Shown here: positions 58,645-64,000 of the stretch, piece by piece
Layout of the letters: each line of letters starts with the position of its first letter
How positions within the stretch are numbered: position 1 is the first letter of the stretch
From: Ignavibacteriales bacterium
GTDB taxonomy: Bacteria; Bacteroidota; Ignavibacteria; Ignavibacteriales; Ignavibacteriaceae
NCBI GenBank assembly: GCA_016709765.1
Contig: JADJMD010000014.1
Coordinates: 62,001 to 126,000 of the forward strand
Reading direction: 5' to 3'
Length of the DNA stretch: 64,000 nt
The notes under the pieces: model-generated
What the model was told of the DNA's origin: nothing
Seen by the model: only the letters and a program-made list of their open reading frames with translations
Databases searched by the model: none
Position numbers and translations under genes: made by a program

Positions 58645-61107
58645 TTAATTAAACCTCATTGTAAAACCTAAACGTATTGAACGAGGAGGGCCAAAGTTTG
58701 ATGGATCCTGCATGTACTCAACTGAAGTATCACCTTCAGTAGTATAATCGGGTTCGCCTGTATCGCCATATACATAAAGCACATTTCTGTGATCAGTTAA
58801 GTTTAAAATTTCAGCAAATAATCTTAATCGCCATGAACTAGCAAACTCAAATTCTTTTCCGATCATTAAATCAATACCAAATAACCCAGGTTGTCTTAGT
58901 GAGTTTGCCTCTACAAAACCAATATCTCTGCCTGAAGGTGTATAAGGTGCGCCGGAACTTGCTTTTAGAATTAAACTGAAATCCATGTTTTCAAAAATTG
59001 GTGAGTTAAAAATAGTTGGTCCTTCATTTATGGGAATGGTATATGTGCCGCTTGCATTAAAAATATGTGTTCGATCCCAATTTAGATAATAAAGCTGAGT
59101 AGATTCTTGTGTTCCAGGATATTGTTCAGTTTCAGAAGAAGCGCTGCCTTTTACAACTGAATAGGTATATGTTAGACCACCCGAAAAATATCTTGTAGGT
59201 CTTACATCAAGAGTAAATTCAACTCCTTTATTATTAGCATAATCTTCATTTACATAAAGCGTATATCCTGTATATCGCCCATCAACAAATGGAAAATAAT
59301 ATCGTGTGCCAATTAGTCCTGTAATATCTCTATAATAAGCAGTCACATTCAATGCAACATTATCAGAAAATTGATGCGAAACACCGACTTCATAAGAAAT
59401 TGTTCTTGTAGCATCCAGACTTGGCTGACCAAATAAAGGTTCTCTTACGTTAAGATCGTATTGATTATTCTCAAACATGGGTTCAAAATTTGGATTCTGA
59501 AAAAAGTGTCCGTACGAAAAATGAAGTTTCGTTCTATCCGAGATAGGATGAGCAATACCAAATCTTGGCGAAAATTGTGATCGTGATTCAACAGTTATAA
59601 GCGAATTGGGATCAAGCGGATCACTTCTGAAGATCACATTAGCGTTCAGATAATCATAACGTAAGCCAATATTTATTATTAGGTAAGGCAGTTCAATTTT
59701 ATCCTGGATGTATGCAGCACCTTCAAAAGGTTCTGTATTGTAATCATCGATATAAGGAAAATTTCTTTTGGGATCATAAACATCATAGAGTTTAAGCCAG
59801 TGTTTTTTATAAGATGCGCCAAATTTAACTTCATTCATAGAACCCATTTGCCAAACTGCATCTGCTTTTAAATCCACATTTGCCGTTCTGCTTTCTAATA
59901 ACTGAGGTGGATCTGATAGCTTATAAAATTCAAACCCGTTTCCGTATTCTTCAAAATACTCTGTTTGTGTTGAAGAAAGGTATTCTGATGTATCTTTATT
60001 TAAACCGGAATAATATCCCTGATTAAAGTAAGATGCTTTCACATCGTAGAAGAAATTATTTTGTACGGTATGCGTCAGATTCAACGAACTTTGCCAACTG
60101 TCGGTTCGAACTTTTTGATACTGCTCGGGGATGTATTTATAGGAATGACTGTAATTCTGCCTACTTCCTTTGCTCCCTCTATTCATTAATGAAATTTTAA
60201 AATAAGGTATTGTTGTTGAAGAAAGCTTGCTAAAAAATGAACTTGTTTTATCATATCCGAAAGGTAGATAACTTCCGTAATTATTAAGTTCTGCTGAAAT
60301 AAAAAAATTATATTCTGGGCTTACAATTGGACCACTAATACTTCCGTTAACTCTATTCTCGTGAAGATCTGAATATCGATCAACCCAAAACTCGCTTGTT
60401 CTTGCTTCAAGTTTTGCAGAAAATTTATCTGTTCCGTTCCTTGTTACAATATTTACTACACCGCTAAGTGCATCGCCGTACTCAGCATTGAATGTACCGC
60501 TAAGCAAACTCATTTCCTGAATAGCATCGTTATTAATATTAGTTGCAAGTCCGCCAAGCAAAGGGTCATCAACTAAAGTTCCATCAATCATGTATGCAAC
60601 TTCGTTTGATCTACCGCCTCTGACATGAAGATTTGATCCGCTTCCCGTCACTCCTGCCTGAAGTGAAAGTAATTCTGTAAACGTGGCAACAGGCAAATTT
60701 TCAATCTCTTCTCGAGTGATTACAGAAATACTACTTGTTACATCCTTCTGAATAAGTGGTGTACGTGCAGTTACAATTACTTCATCAACCATTATTGATT
60801 GAGGATTTAATTTAATCTGAAGAATTGTTGTTTGATCAACAGTAATAGATACATCCTGCATAAGGGTAGTTTCATAACCAATAAAGCTAAACTTTACATT
60901 ATATCTTCCAGGTGAAATGTTCAGAATAACATACTCTCCATTAACATTTGTAGCTGCACCAAAATTTGTCCCTTCAATTATTATATTTGCACCAACTAAG
61001 GGTTCGCTGGTTTGGGCATCTTTAATAGTACCGGAAAGTTTACCGGTTGTACCTGAATAAACAAAAAACGGGATAAGTAGAAATAACAATAAAATATTTT
61101 TCATCAA
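58645..61107 (-). CDS. TonB-dependent receptor with N-terminal CarbopepD_reg domain
   Basis: 820 aa. Signal peptide, then a carboxypeptidase-regulatory-like domain (about 20-110, LSGTIKDAQTSEPLVGANII), a plug domain (about 120-230, LQAGVTGSGSNLHVRGGRSN and YMIDGTLVDDPLLGG), and a 22-strand barrel ending in the aromatic RSIRLGFTMRFN. It takes up a large ligand across the outer membrane, driven by TonB; the substrate is inferred to be peptide from the neighbours. Its start overlaps the RpiR stop by 4 bp. Confidence 0.93.
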   Translation of the reverse strand: MMKNILLLFLLIPFFVYSGTTGKLSGTIKDAQTSEPLVGANIIIEGTNFGAATNVNGEYVILNISPGRYNVKFSFIGYETTLMQDVSITVDQTTILQIKLNPQSIMVDEVIVTARTPLIQKDVTSSISVITREEIENLPVATFTELLSLQAGVTGSGSNLHVRGGRSNEVAYMIDGTLVDDPLLGGLATNINNDAIQEMSLLSGTFNAEYGDALSGVVNIVTRNGTDKFSAKLEARTSEFWVDRYSDLHENRVNGSISGPIVSPEYNFFISAELNNYGSYLPFGYDKTSSFFSKLSSTTIPYFKISLMNRGSKGSRQNYSHSYKYIPEQYQKVRTDSWQSSLNLTHTVQNNFFYDVKASYFNQGYYSGLNKDTSEYLSSTQTEYFEEYGNGFEFYKLSDPPQLLESRTANVDLKADAVWQMGSMNEVKFGASYKKHWLKLYDVYDPKRNFPYIDDYNTEPFEGAAYIQDKIELPYLIINIGLRYDYLNANVIFRSDPLDPNSLITVESRSQFSPRFGIAHPISDRTKLHFSYGHFFQNPNFEPMFENNQYDLNVREPLFGQPSLDATRTISYEVGVSHQFSDNVALNVTAYYRDITGLIGTRYYFPFVDGRYTGYTLYVNEDYANNKGVEFTLDVRPTRYFSGGLTYTYSVVKGSASSETEQYPGTQESTQLYYLNWDRTHIFNASGTYTIPINEGPTIFNSPIFENMDFSLILKASSGAPYTPSGRDIGFVEANSLRQPGLFGIDLMIGKEFEFASSWRLRLFAEILNLTDHRNVLYVYGDTGEPDYTTEGDTSVEYMQDPSNFGPPRSIRLGFTMRFN

Positions 61108-61970
61108 TAACTCCCGATTATTGTTAGATTTTGGTTAATCATAATTTCCTCTGATTCTTTAAGAACTTTTTTTGCTCTTTGTTTGTCTTTAATTGCACAG
61201 GCAGTAGCAATTGCATTTATCAGCACTGAAATAGCAGCAAAGGAGTTTGTAAAAAGCATATTCTCACTTTTCACAATCAAATTTGCTTTAGTAAAAAATG
61301 TAACTGGAGAAGCATGTTTATTTGTAATAGAAATAACATCAATTTTTCTTTTAGCGGCATACTCTGCAGCTTCAATCGTTTCTTTTGAGTAAGGTGGAAA
61401 TGAAAATACTATCAGTAAATCTTTAGGATTTAGAAAGAGTATATGTTCATTAAATAGAGTATGAGAATGCTGTAACACTGATGAACTAATACCTACTTGA
61501 GTTAACTGGTAAGCCAATAGTTCAGATAACAAATAAGAGATCCCTAATCCTGCAGTAAAAACTCTTTCAGATTTTGAAATACGATCTATTACGTAATTAA
61601 ATGTACCGCGTTCAATAAGATTTAGCGTATCATTAATATTTTTTATATCAAGATTAGCAACCTCGGTTAACAAATCTTCATCCGCTCTACGTTTTTCAAA
61701 AAGTGGAAAAATCTGTTTGTTAGTTAACTCTTTTTGTAATGATCCTGTTATTGAATCACGCAGTTCACTAAATCCTTTAAATCCTGCTCGTTGAGAAAAT
61801 CTAACAATTGAAGCAACACTAGCCCCAGTGGCTAAAGACAAATCCTGCACATTTACGAAAGGAATTTTATCAAAATTATTGATAAAGTAGTCAGCAATTT
61901 TTTTCTGATTTTTTGGAAGAGAATTATACTTGCTTGTAATCTTTTCTTTTATTTCTTTATATCTATCCAT
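61104..61970 (-). CDS. MurR/RpiR family transcriptional regulator
   Basis: 288 aa. HTH domain with QKKIADYFINNFDKIPFVNV and SLATGASVASIVRFSQRAGF at about 20-70, then a SIS domain (about 130-265, RVFTAGLGISYLLSELLAYQ; DLLIVFSFPPYSKETIEAA) that binds phosphosugars in known members. It is the first gene of the operon that encodes the TonB receptor, PorV, the C45 hydrolase, the S51 and the M14 peptidases, and probably regulates it. Here the effector may be a small amino compound rather than a sugar. Confidence 0.9.
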   Translation of the reverse strand: MDRYKEIKEKITSKYNSLPKNQKKIADYFINNFDKIPFVNVQDLSLATGASVASIVRFSQRAGFKGFSELRDSITGSLQKELTNKQIFPLFEKRRADEDLLTEVANLDIKNINDTLNLIERGTFNYVIDRISKSERVFTAGLGISYLLSELLAYQLTQVGISSSVLQHSHTLFNEHILFLNPKDLLIVFSFPPYSKETIEAAEYAAKRKIDVISITNKHASPVTFFTKANLIVKSENMLFTNSFAAISVLINAIATACAIKDKQRAKKVLKESEEIMINQNLTIIGSY

Positions 61971-61980
61971 AATAACAAAA

Positions 61981-62000
61981 GCTCACATTTTACTGTGAGC
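61981..62000 (-). terminator. Rho-independent terminator after the T9SS protein gene
   Basis: GCTCACA (61981-61987) pairs with TGTGAGC (61994-62000) around a 6-nt loop. On the minus strand TTTTGTTATT follows. It separates the 62014-63129 gene from the RpiR-led operon. Confidence 0.75.
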
Positions 62001-62013
62001 CTTTTTATAATTT

Positions 62014-63129
62014 CTATTTAATCAATGTCATTTTTTTAGAAATCACGCCAGCATCTGTCTGTAAGGAATAAATGTAAACTCCTGAAGTGATCTTTGATGC
62101 ATCGAAATTATATGTGTGAGTTCCTGCATCAAGAGATTCATTTACAAGTTCGGCAACTTGTTCACCAAGAGTGCTAAATATTTTTAAGACCACATTTGAT
62201 CTTTGCGGCAATCCAAAAGAAATTTTTGTAGATGGATTAAATGGATTAGGATAATTTTGATCAAGTGTAAAATTTTTAGGAATATTGTTTAAATCAGATT
62301 CTACTGAAACTATCTGGAAATATTTTTGTTGAGCAAGTTGCATATTTGCCAGCATTTCTGTCTGATCTACACCGATAGCCACGGCAAAATAAAAGGTTAA
62401 TGAATCTCCGCTAGTCAAGTTCTGAGGTGCTTGCGATGTAATTATAACGGGACCATCAGCAGTATTAGAAACATATTGTGGATCTATTGTTCCATGATTC
62501 AACCATCCCCAATAACTTGCATCAACCTCATAACCATCATACCATTCAAATGCAGTCATTGAAGCGAGGGGATGAGAAAGTAATTTATAACCCACATTCG
62601 TTTCACCACGATGAGATCTGATAATATTATTTGTTAAATCATAAGAAACAGTATCAAAACCGTAAAGACTATCAACGAACGGAATTATATCACATCCGAC
62701 TATTGCATCAAAAGCGCTTGTCTCTCGATTTACAGCAGTAAACTTTAACAACACATATGAGGCATTATTCCAACCCAAAACTGTTAACTTCTCAAGAATA
62801 TCTGGTGCTGCTCCTGAATAAGCATTGTTATATTCACCATAAATTTCAAAATCACTATTCTGAGGGCTAGTTACCAAAACTGTTGGAACTTCAACATCGA
62901 CATCATTCTGATAATCGAATACTTCATTTTCACTTTTACCAACAAGAATGGAAATTCTTTCTACCTGTCGTTTACCTAAATTATCAGGAGTAAGCAGCCG
63001 TACACGTCCATATGTTCCAATCGAAACACCCAAAGTGCCAGTATCGAAAGATGCCTGCGCTAGTAAATCACTAGTTTCTAGTAGAAATAAAACAGCAATC
63101 AAAAAAATAGATAGTACAAGTTTTTTCAT
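62014..63129 (-). CDS. Secreted T9SS sorting-domain protein
   Basis: 371 aa. Signal peptide (LSIFLIAVLFLLETSDLLAQ), an unassigned beta-rich domain (about 30-270) with SLTFYFAVAIGVDQTEML near its end, and a T9SS domain from about 285 (DQNYPNPFNPSTKISFGLPQ...SGVYIYSLQT). It is exported to the cell surface or beyond. The domain shared with the 914-aa protein suggests a common substrate-binding role, but no function can be named. It is between the YfcC-like gene and the terminator at 61981. Confidence 0.75.
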   Translation of the reverse strand: MKKLVLSIFLIAVLFLLETSDLLAQASFDTGTLGVSIGTYGRVRLLTPDNLGKRQVERISILVGKSENEVFDYQNDVDVEVPTVLVTSPQNSDFEIYGEYNNAYSGAAPDILEKLTVLGWNNASYVLLKFTAVNRETSAFDAIVGCDIIPFVDSLYGFDTVSYDLTNNIIRSHRGETNVGYKLLSHPLASMTAFEWYDGYEVDASYWGWLNHGTIDPQYVSNTADGPVIITSQAPQNLTSGDSLTFYFAVAIGVDQTEMLANMQLAQQKYFQIVSVESDLNNIPKNFTLDQNYPNPFNPSTKISFGLPQRSNVVLKIFSTLGEQVAELVNESLDAGTHTYNFDASKITSGVYIYSLQTDAGVISKKMTLIK

Positions 63130-63182
63130 GGCGTAACCTCTCTTTTTATTAATTAATCAATATATAATTGCTATCAAAGTAC

Positions 63183-64000
63183 TCAATTCCATCCCATCAG
63201 ATTTGGCGGAATAAGTAAAAGTAATCCCAAAAGCATTAAAATTATTTGTAGTGGAATAACCCATTTTGCCCATTTTTCCCATGGAACTTTTGCCATAGAT
63301 AATGCACCCATAGTTACAGCAGAAGTTGGTATAATAATATTTGTATACTCCCCAAATTGAAAAGCTAAAATTGCCGTTTGTCTTGAAACTCCAGCTAAAT
63401 CTGCCAGAGGCGCCATAATAGGCATTGTTAAAGCTGCTTGTCCGCTGCCGGAATGAACAAAGAAATTAATTACTGCTTGCACCAAAAACATTTTTTGTGA
63501 TGCAAAAATTGGAGATGATGATTGAATGAACGGTGCAAGTCCGTAAAGAACTGTATCAATAATATGTCCATCTCTCGAAATAACCAAAGTTGCTCTTGCA
63601 AGTGCAACTATAAGAGCTGTTCCAACTAAATCTTTAGCGCCATCAATAAAACTTTTAATTAGTTCATCACTTTTTAATCCACCTATAATTCCTGCAGCTA
63701 TTCCCATAATAAAAAATGCGGCAGAAATTTCTTCAATATACCAGCCCAATGAAATAACACCAACAACAATCATTACTAAAGAAAGAGCAAATGTTAGAAG
63801 CACTAATTTATGTCTTACTGTAAAAAGATTTTCATTATCGTAAACTGCTTCAAAATGTTCATTCTTTCTTCGCTCGTTATCAGCTTCATACATCGGACTG
63901 ATTTCAGGTTTGCGGGAAAGTTTTTTCATGTAGTACAGTAAAAAAGCAATTGCAACAATGGTAGAAATCAACCAGCAAATTATACGATAGCCGATTCCTG
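63183..64000 (-). CDS. YfcC family transporter (partial, 5' end beyond the window)
   Basis: The last 272 residues of a multi-helix carrier. The frame is open to the window edge (IGYRIICWLISTIVAIAFLL), so the start lies past 64000. HSGSGQAALTMPIMAPLADL, GEYTNIIIPTSAVTMGALSM and AKVPWEKWAKWVIP are YfcC/C4-dicarboxylate-anaerobic-carrier-like signatures. YfcC relatives are proposed to move basic amino acids, dicarboxylates or short-chain acids. Its place beside the peptide-scavenging operon favours an amino-acid substrate. Confidence 0.82.
   Translation of the reverse strand, partial: GIGYRIICWLISTIVAIAFLLYYMKKLSRKPEISPMYEADNERRKNEHFEAVYDNENLFTVRHKLVLLTFALSLVMIVVGVISLGWYIEEISAAFFIMGIAAGIIGGLKSDELIKSFIDGAKDLVGTALIVALARATLVISRDGHIIDTVLYGLAPFIQSSSPIFASQKMFLVQAVINFFVHSGSGQAALTMPIMAPLADLAGVSRQTAILAFQFGEYTNIIIPTSAVTMGALSMAKVPWEKWAKWVIPLQIILMLLGLLLLIPPNLMGWN

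Overview
The window is AT-rich bacterial DNA, densely coding, with no rRNA, CRISPR array, phage or transposase gene. Several features point to the Bacteroidota/Chlorobiota/Ignavibacteriota lineage, most likely an Ignavibacteria-type organism. Two secreted proteins end in a 'NYPNPFNPST' type IX secretion (T9SS) sorting domain. There is a PorV/PorQ-like outer-membrane protein and a TonB receptor with an N-terminal carboxypeptidase-like domain. A BatA-type vWA membrane protein and SUF-type Fe-S assembly are present. One promoter matches the Bacteroidetes pattern TTTG-N19-TAnnTTTG. The assignment rests on gene content only.

Layout. 1-8.4 kb: EVE protein, a tRNA-Ala(CGC) gene with a 22-nt insertion in its T-loop, GNAT acetyltransferase, RmuC, a GxxExxY nuclease-like gene bracketed by 28-bp inverted repeats, an aromatic amino acid ammonia-lyase, a YciI-like protein, HflX and a BatA/vWA protein. 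8.4-16.2 kb: MarR regulator, aconitase, a three-gene pseudopilin-like cluster followed by an NtrC-type regulator that lacks the GAFTGA loop, a 49-aa membrane peptide and an orphan GroES-like protein. 16.3-36.7 kb: a surface-glycan cluster with glycosyltransferases of several families, methyltransferases, a 3-amino-sugar ketoisomerase/aminotransferase pair, a Wzx-like flippase, a YfhO protein and two tandem propeller lipoproteins. 37.3-44.2 kb: a SUF operon (sufB-C-D-S-U, a SufT-like gene with a 3' frameshift, a bacilliredoxin) ending in an Rrf2-family Fe-S regulator. 44.4-64 kb: peptide and amino-acid scavenging. This includes M19 dipeptidase, a PAD/agmatine-deiminase-like lipoprotein, an NTF2-like protein, an enolase-superfamily racemase/epimerase, a saccharopine-dehydrogenase-like protein, M14 carboxypeptidase, a T9SS-exported cyanophycinase-like S51 peptidase, a C45-like Ntn hydrolase, PorV, a large secreted protein, a TonB receptor, an RpiR regulator, a second T9SS protein and the 3' part of a YfcC-type transporter.

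How the genes fit together. The last region reads as one scavenging programme: surface proteases and a TonB receptor capture peptides, periplasmic or lipoprotein enzymes trim and deiminate them, and an epimerase, a dehydrogenase and a YfcC-type carrier would process the products. The cyanophycinase-like and deiminase-like enzymes suggest arginine-rich or cyanophycin-like substrates, but this is inference.

The most unusual signals are small palindromic DNAs. They are the double hairpin inside the tRNA T-loop, the terminal inverted repeats around the GxxExxY gene, a family of GTCATT...AATGAC hairpin elements between genes, a nested palindrome at 47.5 kb, and a palindrome inserted in frame within a T9SS sorting domain. 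A diverged copy of the 3' end of the Rrf2 gene also lies 3.2 kb downstream, so the two copies bracket the dipeptidase-deiminase-NTF2 block.
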